Positions 40,226 through 48,443 are shown, counted from the stretch's first letter. The stretch is 64,000 bases of DNA from Emticicia sp040253585 (GCF_040253585.1 NZ_JBELAU010000015.1:1-64000), one strand, 5' to 3'. Made by a program: numbers and translations. The notes: generated by a model from the letters alone, not told the origin.

Positions 40226-40666
40226 ATGAATGAACCAAGCTACCCATTCAGTAGAGTTGATGATAGATTTGTCTTTGAATTCGATAGTATAAGCGATACT
40301 AAGACTGTAAAAAAACTGGTCGAATTTCGGTTGCTTGATGCTCAGATAGCACTCTATAATCTTGCGTTAGTTGATATTTTGCCAGATGGTGCAGCAAGTG
40401 ACTTATCGGTTAGTAATAACCAAGATATGCCTAAAGTTCTTGCTACTGTTTTTCGAGCTTTACTTTATTTCTTCGAGAGAAACTCACAAGCAAAAGTTTT
40501 GATTCAAGGAAGTACAAAATCCCGAACAAGACTTTATCAAATGGCAATTGTGAAATATTTAGCAGAAGTAGAACATAAATTTTCAATTTGGGGTTTTATA
40601 GAGGAGGATTTTGAAACTTTTGTGAGAGGTAAAAATTATGATGGTTTTATAATTGGACAAAAATAA
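40226..40666 (+). CDS. DUF6934 family protein
   Basis: A 146-aa soluble protein that I place in the DUF6934 family from the order of its motifs: YNLALVDILPDG near residue 50, SVSNNQDMPKVLATVFRALL near 67, and VLIQGSTKSRTRLYQMAIVKYL near 96, the last being the hallmark. It ends with the FVRGKNYDGFIIG strand. An in-frame TTG at 40217 could extend it by three codons; ATG 40226 is chosen. A 49-codon gene follows 9 bp later. The two-gene layout resembles addiction-type pairs, but no toxin or antitoxin motif is demonstrable. Confidence 0.75.
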   Translation: MNEPSYPFSRVDDRFVFEFDSISDTKTVKKLVEFRLLDAQIALYNLALVDILPDGAASDLSVSNNQDMPKVLATVFRALLYFFERNSQAKVLIQGSTKSRTRLYQMAIVKYLAEVEHKFSIWGFIEEDFETFVRGKNYDGFIIGQK

Positions 40667-40675
40667 ATTTCGGTT

Positions 40676-40825
40676 ATGAAAAATAAACAACCAATAGTAA
40701 AAGATAAAGACCAAAAAATCTATAAGACAGTAGAAGAAGCCTTAGATGCAAAGCATGATTTAGCAAAAAAGTTTCTTGCAAAAATTGATACCACTAAAAT
40801 TGCGACATTGGGTCAAAAGTTATAG
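40676..40825 (+). CDS. 49-aa basic protein, partner of DUF6934
   Basis: Frame from ATG 40676 to TAG 40825. The peptide is lysine-rich and helical (VEEALDAKHDLAKKFLAKID) with an extended N-terminus (KNKQPIVKDKDQKIYKT). It starts 9 bp after the DUF6934 stop and is followed by a 10-bp stem hairpin, which together suggest a real second cistron. No family recognised. It could bind the DUF6934 product. Confidence 0.55.
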   Translation: MKNKQPIVKDKDQKIYKTVEEALDAKHDLAKKFLAKIDTTKIATLGQKL

Positions 40826-40848
40826 TATTTAAAATAATATTAAACACT

Positions 40849-40876
40849 TTTGATAGTCATCGTAAAGACTATCAAA
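40849..40876 (+). terminator. hairpin behind the DUF6934 pair
   Basis: TTTGATAGTC / GACTATCAAA perfect 10-bp stem with an 8-nt loop, followed by TCAAACTTTAT. Weak T-run; a second, stronger hairpin follows at 40892. Confidence 0.6.
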
Positions 40877-40891
40877 TCAAACTTTATCATC

Positions 40892-40939
40892 AAAAGGAGA
40901 AAGAAATTAGTACCTTTGTACGAAATTCTTTCTCCTTTT
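40892..40939 (+). terminator. long hairpin carrying the engB promoter box in its apex
   Basis: Stem AAAAGGAGAAAGAA / TTCTTTCTCCTTTT (14 bp), then TT/AA and GTAC/GTAC pairs, closing on a CTTT loop; a T-rich tail (TTTTTGATTTT) follows. It looks like a Rho-independent terminator for the upstream pair. Confidence 0.75.
40911..40918 (+). promoter_or_regulatory. TACCTTTG promoter box of engB
   Basis: TACCTTTG matches the Bacteroidota -7 consensus and sits at the tip of the hairpin at 40892-40939. Initiation near 40925 would give a leader of about 90 nt before ATG 41013, beginning with the hairpin's 3' arm. No clear -33 TTG. Confidence 0.5.
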
Positions 40940-41012
40940 TGATTTTCGTAGGACAAGTTACAAACCTATTACAGAGCAAGAACAAGAAATAAAAAGATGA
41001 TATTTTAGTAAT

Positions 41013-41624
41013 ATGAAAAATACAAAATTAATAGAAGCAAAATTTGTCACGAGTGCGGCAGATTATCGTAAATGTCCGCCACCCGAAAAACCAGAATATG
41101 CCTTTATTGGCCGCTCAAATGTAGGTAAATCTTCGTTGATAAATATGTTGGTGGGCAATAAAAACTTAGCAAAAACCTCTCAAACCCCTGGGAAAACACA
41201 ATTAATCAACCATTTTGAAGTAAATAAAAAATGGTATATTGTCGATTTACCGGGCTACGGTTTTGCCAAAGCACCAAAAGGCGAGCGAGACAAGTGGGGC
41301 GAAATGATTGGTAATTATTTGGTCAATCGTGAAAACCTCATGTGTGTTTTTGTCTTGATTGATATTCGCCACGAGCCACAAAGAGTTGATTTAGAGTTTC
41401 TCGACTTTTTAGGCGAAAAAGATGTGCCTTTTTATCTGATTTTCACAAAAGCTGATAAAGTTGGAAGCGTGACGGCTGAACAAAACGTTGAGTCTTTCAA
41501 GAAAACCATGCTTTTGAGTTGGACGAAAGTTCCTCAATATTTCATCACGTCGTCAGAGCGACGAACGGGTCGTGAGGAATTATTGAAAGCAATCGAAGAG
41601 TTGAATCTGTCTTTTACGAAATAA
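41013..41624 (+). CDS. engB: ribosome biogenesis GTP-binding protein YihA/YsxC/EngB
   Basis: A 203-aa TRAFAC GTPase with all five G motifs in order: G1 GRSNVGKSS (near residue 33), G2 TSQTPGKT with Thr near 60, G3 DLPGYG (near 79), G4 FTKADK (near 147), G5 TSSERR (near 176). It acts in late assembly of the 50S ribosomal subunit and is usually essential. Single gene with its own promoter. The downstream spacer contains GACGATTGACGAATAAG-type and GTCGTCTGTCGACC-type repeat words before the DUF5606 gene. Confidence 0.95.
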   Translation: MKNTKLIEAKFVTSAADYRKCPPPEKPEYAFIGRSNVGKSSLINMLVGNKNLAKTSQTPGKTQLINHFEVNKKWYIVDLPGYGFAKAPKGERDKWGEMIGNYLVNRENLMCVFVLIDIRHEPQRVDLEFLDFLGEKDVPFYLIFTKADKVGSVTAEQNVESFKKTMLLSWTKVPQYFITSSERRTGREELLKAIEELNLSFTK

Positions 41625-41765
41625 TTTGTACTTTTGCAGCGTTGTAAATGAGATTTACGAATGACTCGAACGGTTCGCCGCTGCGATGACGATTGACGAA
41701 TAAGTAGTAGTGAGTCAGCTATTTACACTATCAAGAAAAAACAATAAAGCTAAATAAAATATTCT

Positions 41766-41794
41766 GTTGACAGTCGTCTGTCGACCATAGACTA
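41766..41794. repeat. spacer repeat, GTCGTCTGTCGACCATAG word
   Basis: Member of the 3747-3805 word family, 23 bp ahead of the DUF5606 start. Just upstream (about 41645-41705) are GATGACGATTGACGAATAAG words of another family, also seen at 44385-44420 and 60770-60862. Confidence 0.55.
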
Positions 41795-41817
41795 AACAAA
41801 AACAATATATTTTTCAA

Positions 41818-42273
41818 ATGGAATTATTAAGAGATATTGCCCACATTTCTGGAAAAAGTGGTTTGTATAGAATTTTGAAGCCAGGGCGTGGTGGCGTAAT
41901 CGTTGAAACACTTGACGAGAAAAAACAAAAAGAAATGGTAAGTTCAAATGCTCGTGTATCGGTTTTGAAAGACATTTCGATTTATACTGAAGACCCAAAC
42001 AAATCAACTCCGCTCGGAGATATTTTCTTGAAAACTCGTGAACTTCACGGAGAAAAAGTAGAATTTGACTTCAAAACAGCATCAAACAATCAAATCTTTG
42101 ATTTATTTGCAACCGTAATGCCAGATTTTGACCGTGAGCGTGTTTACGCTTCCGACATCAAGAAAATCGTAAGTTGGTATAATATTCTTTCGGCTACAAT
42201 GCCTGAGCTTTTCGTTCCTGCGGCAGAGGAAACTAGTACTGAAGAAGTTGCTACCGAAGAAGCAAAAGCATAA
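41818..42273 (+). CDS. DUF5606 domain protein
   Basis: A 151-aa soluble protein recognisable as DUF5606, found in Bacteroidota: LLRDIAHISGKSGLYRILKP at the N-terminus (an Sm-like or small beta-barrel start), LKDISIYTEDPNKSTPLGDIF near residue 49, and a helical second part ending in an acidic, low-complexity tail (ETSTEEVATEEAKA). The biological role is unknown. Spacer-word repeats lie immediately before its start, and a hairpin terminator follows, so it is transcribed alone. Confidence 0.85.
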   Translation: MELLRDIAHISGKSGLYRILKPGRGGVIVETLDEKKQKEMVSSNARVSVLKDISIYTEDPNKSTPLGDIFLKTRELHGEKVEFDFKTASNNQIFDLFATVMPDFDRERVYASDIKKIVSWYNILSATMPELFVPAAEETSTEEVATEEAKA

Positions 42274-42291
42274 TTCCTGAAATTAAGATAT

Positions 42292-42327
42292 AACAGAAAA
42301 CCCATCGTTTCCTATGGGCTTTCTGTT
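42292..42327 (+). terminator. hairpin terminator behind the DUF5606 gene
   Basis: AACAGAAA-a-CCCAT / ATGGG-c-TTTCTGTT stem with one mismatch, 18 bp after the stop codon. Confidence 0.8.
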
Positions 42328-42339
42328 TATAGAAAATTG

Positions 42340-42400
42340 TCATGCTGAAAGCATCTGTTATTGTGTACAAGTTCAACGTTAACGAATGCTTACAGCATGA
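42340..42400. repeat. inverted repeat TCATGCTGAAAGCAT
   Basis: Arms 42340-42354 and 42386-42400 match at 14 of 15 positions (TCATGCTGaAAGCAT and the reverse complement of ATGCTTACAGCATGA), 31-nt centre. It lies between convergent genes. Confidence 0.65.
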
Positions 42401-42428
42401 TAGAAATTTAATCATAAATATTGCATAC

Positions 42429-43520
42429 TTACTTCAATACAACCGTCTTCCCAGTTTTTGAAGATTTCACCGCCGCATCTAAAATTTCCATAGCCACCAT
42501 ATTGATTTTCAGCGAACCCAAATCATTTTCTGATTTCACTTTACCACGAGCCACTGCTGCAAAATAAGTAAACGCATCATTCATGGGTGTTTCGAGTGGT
42601 TTTACTGCAATTTTCTCCTCGGGTAAGGCATTTCTATCGCCTTTTCTGACGGTCGTTTGGGCAGATTTATCGGCAAAAATATAGCCCGTTTTACCATAAA
42701 CTTCAATATCTTTTCTATCGAAAGGCCAGTTCCAAGAGCCTTGAAAAATACCCTGTGCTTTTGGGTAAGTTACTACGATAGTTGCTTCATCATCTACATT
42801 TGGGTAGGTTTCGGGCTTGATAGTTTGTGTGATTGCCGTTACCGAATTTGGCCTTTCTCCTTTCATCAACCACGCCATAATATCGGCTCCGTAGCAACCA
42901 AAATCAATGATTGCACCACCGCCATTTTTCACAGGGTCGGTTAGCCAACTCAAAAACTCTTTACTCACACCAATTTCTTTTGGGCCACGGTGTCCGTCAT
43001 GAATTACTACTTTTCTAATATCGCCAATCGTATTTTGTCCATGAATCATTTCGTAGGCTTGATGGTTACTTGCATACCACGTGGTTTCGTAGTTTGTCAA
43101 GAGCTGAATATTGTGCTTTTTTGCTAAAGCAGCCATTTGTGTAGCATGTGCAAAATTCACGGCCAAAGGCTTTTCAACCATGACATGAACGCCTTTTGGT
43201 GCACATTTTTGTACCGTTTCGAGATGCTCAATGATACTTCTGAAATCACAAACGGCTTCGGGTTTGGCTTTTTCGAGCATTTCGTCGAGGCTGGCGTACA
43301 AAAGGCTTTCGGGTAGATTATATTTTTTCAATAATCTTAGAGCCAATTCTTTATTTGGCTCAGCAAAACCAATGATTTCTACACCCGCACGATTGGGATT
43401 ATTCAAAATCTGATAAACGTGGTCGTGTGTCATGCCCGCAATGCCCATTCTGACGGGTTTTTCTTGGGCAAATACAAATGTTAGGCTTAGGAATAAGCTC
43501 AAAAAGAGGAGTTTTTTCAT
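42429..43520 (-). CDS. exported Gfo/Idh/MocA family oxidoreductase
   Basis: A 363-aa protein with a signal peptide (residues 1-18, ending TFVFAQ), then the Rossmann motif MGIAGMTHDHVYQIL near 26 and the Gfo/Idh/MocA core MVEKPLAVNFAHATQMA near 114, where EKP supplies the catalytic lysine. The C-terminal half carries VIHDGHRGPKEIG and GGGAIIDFGCYGADIM. Expected role: NAD(P)-dependent oxidoreduction of a sugar or inositol derivative. Export of such an enzyme is common in Bacteroidota, where the cofactor stays tightly bound. The substrate is unknown and no carbohydrate cluster is adjacent. Confidence 0.88.
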   Translation of the reverse strand: MKKLLFLSLFLSLTFVFAQEKPVRMGIAGMTHDHVYQILNNPNRAGVEIIGFAEPNKELALRLLKKYNLPESLLYASLDEMLEKAKPEAVCDFRSIIEHLETVQKCAPKGVHVMVEKPLAVNFAHATQMAALAKKHNIQLLTNYETTWYASNHQAYEMIHGQNTIGDIRKVVIHDGHRGPKEIGVSKEFLSWLTDPVKNGGGAIIDFGCYGADIMAWLMKGERPNSVTAITQTIKPETYPNVDDEATIVVTYPKAQGIFQGSWNWPFDRKDIEVYGKTGYIFADKSAQTTVRKGDRNALPEEKIAVKPLETPMNDAFTYFAAVARGKVKSENDLGSLKINMVAMEILDAAVKSSKTGKTVVLK

Positions 43521-43604
43521 GTTAGATAGAAGGTTGAATCAATCAAATTTAACCAAAAACCATCATTAAGACTATTTTTTCAGAAAAGTTTTCATCAGAA
43601 AACC

Positions 43605-43612
43605 TATTTTTG
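43605..43612 (+). promoter_or_regulatory. TATTTTTG promoter box of the GldA-like gene
   Basis: TATTTTTG 59 nt ahead of ATG 43672; the spacer-word repeat lies between box and start. The -33 element is not clear. Confidence 0.4.
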
Positions 43613-43637
43613 CGTTATAAAAGAAAAATCTTAATCC

Positions 43638-43668
43638 TATTGACTGTTGTCAGTGGACTATCGACTAA
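43638..43668. repeat. spacer repeat, GTCAGTGGACTATCGAC word
   Basis: Member of the 3747-3805 family (ATTGACTGTTGTCAGTGG, ACTATCGACT), only 3 bp from the start codon of the GldA-like gene, so it forms the 5' leader of that message. Confidence 0.6.
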
Positions 43669-43671
43669 AAA

Positions 43672-44379
43672 ATGTCAATAAAAATCCAGAATCTAAGTAA
43701 AGTGTATGGCACTCAGCGTGCCGTTGATGATATATCTTTTGAAGTTGCCAAAGGCGAAATTGTCGGCTTTCTTGGTCCTAACGGTGCAGGAAAATCAACA
43801 ACAATGAAAATCTTGACTGGCTATTTACCCGCCACCGATGGCTCGGCCGAAGTAAATGGTTTTGATGTGAAAAATTCGCCAATGCAAGTCAAAAGTAGTA
43901 TTGGATATTTGCCTGAGCATAATCCTTTGTACTTGGATATGTACGTGCGTGAGTTTCTTGAATTTGCGGGTTCGCTTTATGGTTTAACAGGCAAAACACT
44001 TCAAATAAAAGTGGCCGAAACCATAGAAATGGTGGGTCTGGGCTTAGAAAAACACAAGAAAATCGGACAGCTATCGAAAGGCTATCGCCAGCGTGTAGGA
44101 CTTGCCCAAGCCTTGATTCATAACCCTGATGTGCTGATTTTGGATGAGCCAACTACGGGTCTTGACCCCAATCAGTTGGTGGAAATCAGAGATTTAATAA
44201 AATCAGTTGGTCGAAATAAAACCGTTATTTTCAGCACACACATCATGCAGGAAGTAGAAGCTATCTGCGACCGTGTGGTGATTATCAATCGAGGGAAAAT
44301 CGTGGCAAATGGCACGCTTTCCGAACTTAAACAAGGTGGAAAAGGTATTGAAGATGTTTTCCGTGAATTAACAGCGTAA
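43672..44379 (+). CDS. ABC transporter ATP-binding protein, GldA-like
   Basis: A 235-aa ATPase: Walker A GPNGAGKST (near residue 35), Q-loop region IGYLPEHNPLYLDMYV near 78, signature LSKGYRQRVGLAQAL near 133, Walker B LILDEPTTGLDP near 154, switch His in IFSTHIMQEVEAICDR. The YLPEHNPLY segment and overall sequence resemble GldA of the gliding-motility exporter GldAFG, but the protein is shorter than the roughly 300-residue GldA, lacking the C-terminal extension. gldF and gldG are not beside it, so a gliding role is only possible. Substrate unknown. Confidence 0.85.
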   Translation: MSIKIQNLSKVYGTQRAVDDISFEVAKGEIVGFLGPNGAGKSTTMKILTGYLPATDGSAEVNGFDVKNSPMQVKSSIGYLPEHNPLYLDMYVREFLEFAGSLYGLTGKTLQIKVAETIEMVGLGLEKHKKIGQLSKGYRQRVGLAQALIHNPDVLILDEPTTGLDPNQLVEIRDLIKSVGRNKTVIFSTHIMQEVEAICDRVVIINRGKIVANGTLSELKQGGKGIEDVFRELTA

Positions 44380-44477
44380 AAGTGAATGACGAATAAATCG
44401 AATTACGATTTACGAATATGTTATTTCACCATAAAAACTAAATCCAATAATCTTACAAATCTTTTTAATCCTGTCGA

Positions 44478-45209
44478 ATGCTCGAAATTTGTAGTTTTTC
44501 ATTAGAATCTTGCCTAACTGCCCAAAAAGTAGGTGCTGTTCGTGTTGAGTTGTGTGGTGGAATGTTTGAAGGTGGCACAACACCTTCGGCTGGTTTGATA
44601 AGTTTGGCTCGCCAAAATCTGACTATCAAAATATACGTCATGATTCGCCCTCGTGGTGGAGAATTTTGCTATTCTGATGCCGAATTTGAGGTAATGAAAG
44701 TCGATATTCAGACCGCCAAAAATCTGGGTGCGGATGGTGTAGTTTTTGGAATTCTGAACCCCGATGGAAGTGTAGATAAAAAACGTACCACAGAACTCGT
44801 AAATTTAGCCGCTCCACTCAAAGTTACTTTTCACCGAGCGTTTGATGTAGCAAACGACCCCATTCAAGCCTTGGAAGATATTATCGACTGTGGTTGCGAG
44901 CGAATTCTGACTTCTGGACAGAAAAATACAGCCATCGAAGGAATTGATTTACTGAAAACATTGGTAGAAAAATCTCAAAATCGCATCGAAATAATGGCTG
45001 GAAGTGGTGTTTCTGCTCAAAATGCTCAGCAGTTTCTAAATATTGGTGTTCATGCTCTACACATGACAGGCAAAGGAATCCAAGAAAGCAAAATGATTTT
45101 CCGCAAACCTGATGTAAGCATGGCAAGTGCTGCTCTTACCAACGAATACGAAATTTATGAAGCCGATTTTGAGAAATGCAAAGCGGTAGTTGAAATCATG
45201 AGTCATTGA
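44478..45209 (+). CDS. cutC: copper homeostasis protein CutC
   Basis: A 243-aa TIM-barrel protein of the CutC family: EICSFSLESCLTAQKVGAVR at the N-terminus, VELCGGMFEGGTTPSAG near residue 23, VMIRPRGGEFCYSDAE near 53, VTFHRAFDVANDP near 115 and RILTSGQKNTAIEG near 140. These are the hallmark segments. Reported to affect copper tolerance, but the biochemical function remains debated. Cytoplasmic. It starts 98 bp behind the GldA-like gene; spacer words near 44385-44420 separate them. Confidence 0.93.
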   Translation: MLEICSFSLESCLTAQKVGAVRVELCGGMFEGGTTPSAGLISLARQNLTIKIYVMIRPRGGEFCYSDAEFEVMKVDIQTAKNLGADGVVFGILNPDGSVDKKRTTELVNLAAPLKVTFHRAFDVANDPIQALEDIIDCGCERILTSGQKNTAIEGIDLLKTLVEKSQNRIEIMAGSGVSAQNAQQFLNIGVHALHMTGKGIQESKMIFRKPDVSMASAALTNEYEIYEADFEKCKAVVEIMSH

Positions 45210-45221
45210 TTTATCATCAAT

Positions 45222-45321
45222 TTTTTACCACGGAGTAGCACAGAGTGAATGACACAGAGTTTCACTATGATTTCTATGTGAAACTCCGTGAAAAACTCAG
45301 AGTAACTCAGTGGTAAAAAAT
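45222..45321. repeat. 100-bp imperfect palindrome, ACCACGGAGTAGCACAGAG type
   Basis: TTTTTTACCAC at the left and GTGGTAAAAAA at the right enclose a second inverted pair GTTTCAC / GTGAAAC and several CAGAG/CTCAG-type words. It lies between the convergent cutC and DUF3817 genes and may terminate both. Confidence 0.7.
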
Positions 45322-45330
45322 AGTACGATG

Positions 45331-45648
45331 TTATTTTTCTTCCATTGGAATTTTACTCAAAATCTTATTGTCGATATAAAATGTGCCGAAAGGTACAACG
45401 CACGCCAACAGCACTTTCCAAGTAGTTTCTTTAAAACGCCATTTTTGTTCTACGCCCACACTTAGCGTATTGAAAACAAAGAGCAAAAACAAAATACCAT
45501 GAAGCTGCCCCACAATTTTTACGAGTGCGGGGTTTCCATAGAAATATTTCAGGGGCATAGCGATAAAAATCAGAATCAGTAACGAAATTCCTTCAAAAAA
45601 TCCAATGATACGAAGGCGGCCGATATTGGTAGAAAAATAGTTGTTCAT
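45331..45648 (-). CDS. DUF3817 family small membrane protein
   Basis: A 105-aa protein with three hydrophobic helices and the DUF3817 pattern: RLRIIGFFEGISLLILIFIA (residues 11-30), MPLKYFYGNPALVKIVGQLH near 31, and a final VVPFGTFYIDNKIL. The family is a small integral membrane domain of unknown function. It lies two bases from the next upstream gene (45651), so the two are almost certainly one operon. Confidence 0.85.
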   Translation of the reverse strand: MNNYFSTNIGRLRIIGFFEGISLLILIFIAMPLKYFYGNPALVKIVGQLHGILFLLFVFNTLSVGVEQKWRFKETTWKVLLACVVPFGTFYIDNKILSKIPMEEK

Positions 45649-45650
45649 AA

Positions 45651-46124
45651 TCAGAATGTTCGGATATAAGGACGATTAGCAAGTGGTGAAAAAGGCCACG
45701 GAATGGCTATAAAGATGATAAATAGAGCCAATGAAAACCACACTAACATAGTTTTAAACTTCTCTTTATCGGTTGATTTGCGTTTAGCCATTGCCGAGCC
45801 AATTGTGAGAATGACAATGGCTACCAACATCAAGAAAATATGGATGATTCCGAAGAAAAGAACCTCTAACTGCTGGCTCATTTCTTTGAAATTTGCCCAA
45901 AAATATTTGATGACTGGATTTTGAATATAAAGCGTCATACCGACCACCAACTGAATGTGAGCAATGGTCGCCGTCCAGTGTCTAATTAAATTATCGGTTT
46001 TTGTAAAAATCGTGTGTTGAGTAAAACCACGATATGCCCTAAAAATGGCTAAAATCAAACTGACTAACACGAGCCAACGGAGTATCGAATGAAGCGATAC
46101 GAGGAAAATTGAACTTGAAAACAT
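45651..46124 (-). CDS. four-helix membrane protein, unknown function
   Basis: A 157-aa integral membrane protein with about four helices (residues 5-25, 46-62, 85-110, 126-145) and several intramembrane histidines (LHSILRWLVLV, RHWTATIAHIQLVVG, IIHIFLML), reminiscent of small cytochrome b-like or haem-binding bundles, though no family is assigned. It is first in an operon with the DUF3817 gene (2-bp gap) and sits downstream of an AraC-type regulator gene on the same strand (74-bp gap). Confidence 0.7.
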   Translation of the reverse strand: MFSSSIFLVSLHSILRWLVLVSLILAIFRAYRGFTQHTIFTKTDNLIRHWTATIAHIQLVVGMTLYIQNPVIKYFWANFKEMSQQLEVLFFGIIHIFLMLVAIVILTIGSAMAKRKSTDKEKFKTMLVWFSLALFIIFIAIPWPFSPLANRPYIRTF

Positions 46125-46198
46125 ACTTTTTCATTAGTTTTGATGCTGCAAAGTTCGGTATTGTATCGGCAGAATAGTTAGGACGAGTAAATCTAATT

Positions 46199-47032
46199 TT
46201 AGGATTTTTCAATCATTTTCCTAAAAGTCAACGGACTCACTCCTTCATATTTTTTGAAAAGTCGACTAAAATAAGATTGGTCGAAAATGCCAATTTCGGC
46301 GGCTACTTCGCTGATAGAAAGCGTGGTTTGATAGAGCAATACTTTCGCTTCCAATACAATTGCTTCATCAATCCATTTGGTCGGAGATTTTCCAGTAATT
46401 GTCTTAGCAATTTTATTCAAATGATTAGGACTTATATTAAGTAACTCGGCGTAATCGCTTACTAAATGCTTGGTTTTGATATGAATAAAGAGTAATTCTT
46501 TGAATTTATTGATGAGAGATATAGCTGAGGTTTGATGACTGTTTGAAAGTGGTTGATACACCCGATTGATTTCACAGAGTAATGCGATAAAATAAGATTG
46601 GATAATTTCGATATTGTTCAGCCCATTTTGTGAATAATCACGAAAAATTCGCTCGAAAAGCATCCGAACAAAACCAGAGGTTTGTTCATCTAATTTAATT
46701 GTTGGATTTCCCCAAACATTCAGAAACTCAAATTCTTTTAACAGTTCATTTTTACCAAATTTGCCTATAATGAAATCGTTATGAAAATTACAAAGAAACC
46801 CTTTGTTGATGTCGTGTTTGGCAAAAGAATAGACTTGACCCGCTGGAACAATTAGACATTCATCTTTGAAAATCTTGTAAGATTGACTACCTATTGTCAT
46901 GTTGGCTTCTCCTTCTGTAAGATAAATAAACGAGTGTGTAGTAGCTCGTGAAGGTGGTACAGGTAGTTTGATGAGTCGTATTAAATCTTCTACCTTGACA
47001 AGAAAAAACTTCCCAAAATCTGCTTTTAGCAT
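46199..47032 (-). CDS. AraC family transcriptional regulator
   Basis: A 278-aa regulator: cupin-type N-terminal domain (VPPSRATTHSFIYLTEGEAN near residue 25, IVPAGQVYSFAKHD near 62) and a C-terminal AraC domain (HLVSDYAELLNISPNHLNKI near 188; LSISEVAAEIGIFDQSYFSR near 236). The frame opens at 47161, but that point lies inside the argG terminator hairpin, so the upstream codons up to there are unlikely to be used. ATG 47032 is the only ATG, though a non-ATG start somewhat upstream (residues such as THNTEAFREEY look protein-like) is possible. Likely target: the two membrane genes directly downstream. Confidence 0.85.
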   Translation of the reverse strand: MLKADFGKFFLVKVEDLIRLIKLPVPPSRATTHSFIYLTEGEANMTIGSQSYKIFKDECLIVPAGQVYSFAKHDINKGFLCNFHNDFIIGKFGKNELLKEFEFLNVWGNPTIKLDEQTSGFVRMLFERIFRDYSQNGLNNIEIIQSYFIALLCEINRVYQPLSNSHQTSAISLINKFKELLFIHIKTKHLVSDYAELLNISPNHLNKIAKTITGKSPTKWIDEAIVLEAKVLLYQTTLSISEVAAEIGIFDQSYFSRLFKKYEGVSPLTFRKMIEKS

Positions 47033-47149
47033 TTGTTTTTGGGCGATTTCGGGTTTTATATATTCTTCCCGAAACGCTTCTGTATTATGTGTTTTGATTC
47101 TATTCTTTGCCAAGTTTCTTGATTTTTTATACAAAAGACTAAAAAAATA

Positions 47150-47172
47150 GGCATACGCCAAAAACGTATGCC
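47150..47172 (-). terminator. argG hairpin terminator
   Basis: On the minus strand GGCATACG / CGTATGCC stem with a 7-nt loop, followed by TATTTTTTT. It separates argG from the AraC gene. Confidence 0.8.
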
Positions 47173-47223
47173 CATTTTATAACTCTGAAATATTATTGTA
47201 GAACGTTTACTATACTTCCTACT

Positions 47224-47246
47224 ATTGTCCATCGACAGTGGACTAT
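47224..47246. repeat. spacer repeat, GTCCATCGACAGTGGAC word
   Basis: Member of the 3747-3805 word family abutting the argG stop codon. Confidence 0.55.
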
Positions 47247-48443
47247 TTACTTATTCTCAGCCAATTCTGCGATTTTTTGGTGAATCATCACTTGGTTCGA
47301 CATGATTTTCGAGAAACCTCTTACGTCATCTCCGCTCCAAGCATTGTTCATTTCGCCGTAGCTACCAAATACTGGCGACATCAAATCATAGTCAGATTTA
47401 ATACCCAATAATTGGAAGTTATACGGTGCTAAATGCACACGAACTTCGCCACTTACGTGCGACTGCATACTTTCTAAGAATTTCTCAATATCACGCATCA
47501 ACGGCTCTAAGAATTGACCTTCGTGAAGCATCATTCCGTACCATTCAGCCAAGTTTTGCTTCCAATATTGTTGCCATTTCGATAGTACGTGCTTTTCGAG
47601 TAAATGGTGAGCTTTAATGATAATCAATGGAGCGGCAGCCTCGAAACCTACACGTCCTTTGATACCAATGATGGTATCGCCTACGTGAATATCACGCCCG
47701 ATGCCGTAAGGAGAAGCCAATTCTGATAATTTACGAATAGCATCAACTGGGTTTTCAAAACTTTCACCAGCTACACCTTTCAATTCTCCATTTACAAATT
47801 GTAGAGAGATTTCTTCGGTTGCGGTTTTAGTTACTTGTGTTGGGAAGGCACTTTCTGGTAAAAATTCATACGAATTTAGTGTTTCACGACCACCAACCGA
47901 AGTTCCCCACAAACCTTTATTGATTGAGTAAGCCGCTTTGTGCCACTCACGCACCACACCTTTCGACTTCAAGAATTCAATTTCAGCCTCACGAGATAAT
48001 TTCAAATCTCTAATCGGCGTAATGATTTGTGCATTTGGCAATACGATTCTGAAAACCATATCGAAACGCACTTGGTCGTTTCCTGCACCTGTACTTCCGT
48101 GAGCTACGGCTTCGGCACCGATTTGCTTAGCATATTCAGCCACCGCAACTGCCTGAAACATACGCTCGGCACTCACCGAAAGTGGATAAGTATTATTTTT
48201 TAGGATATTGCCATAAACCAAATAACGAATACATTTTTGGTAATATTCATCAACCATACGAGCCGTGTAGTGGTTTTTTACTCCCAATTCGTAGGCTTTG
48301 GTTTCAATATCCTTCATTTCTGCTTCCGTAAATCCGCCCGTATCAACTAATACTGAGTGAACTTCATGACCTAATTCTTCGGTCAAATATTTTACACAAA
48401 AAGAGGTATCCAAACCTCCACTGTATGCCAAAACAACTTTCAT
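47247..48443 (-). CDS. argG: argininosuccinate synthase
   Basis: ATP-dependent condensation of citrulline and aspartate to argininosuccinate, the penultimate step of arginine synthesis. The 398-aa protein begins with the PP-loop KVVLAYSGGLDTSFCVKYL (residues 2-20). Substrate-binding segments follow: AVAHGSTGAGNDQVRFD near 108 and LWGTSVGGRE near 178. Cytoplasmic tetramer. No other arginine genes are adjacent. The upstream spacer contains AATTAAGAATT-type words, and the gene has its own terminator. Confidence 0.96.
   Translation of the reverse strand: MKVVLAYSGGLDTSFCVKYLTEELGHEVHSVLVDTGGFTEAEMKDIETKAYELGVKNHYTARMVDEYYQKCIRYLVYGNILKNNTYPLSVSAERMFQAVAVAEYAKQIGAEAVAHGSTGAGNDQVRFDMVFRIVLPNAQIITPIRDLKLSREAEIEFLKSKGVVREWHKAAYSINKGLWGTSVGGRETLNSYEFLPESAFPTQVTKTATEEISLQFVNGELKGVAGESFENPVDAIRKLSELASPYGIGRDIHVGDTIIGIKGRVGFEAAAPLIIIKAHHLLEKHVLSKWQQYWKQNLAEWYGMMLHEGQFLEPLMRDIEKFLESMQSHVSGEVRVHLAPYNFQLLGIKSDYDLMSPVFGSYGEMNNAWSGDDVRGFSKIMSNQVMIHQKIAELAENK

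Noticed and set aside
43672..44379. Assigning gldA and a gliding-motility locus
   Set aside because: Sequence is GldA-like, but the protein is shorter than GldA and gldF/gldG are not adjacent, so the gene symbol is withheld.
47033..47161. N-terminal extension of the AraC gene to a TTG at 47161
   Set aside because: It would start inside the argG terminator hairpin (47150-47172). Some upstream residues look protein-like, so a non-ATG start nearer 47110 is not fully excluded.
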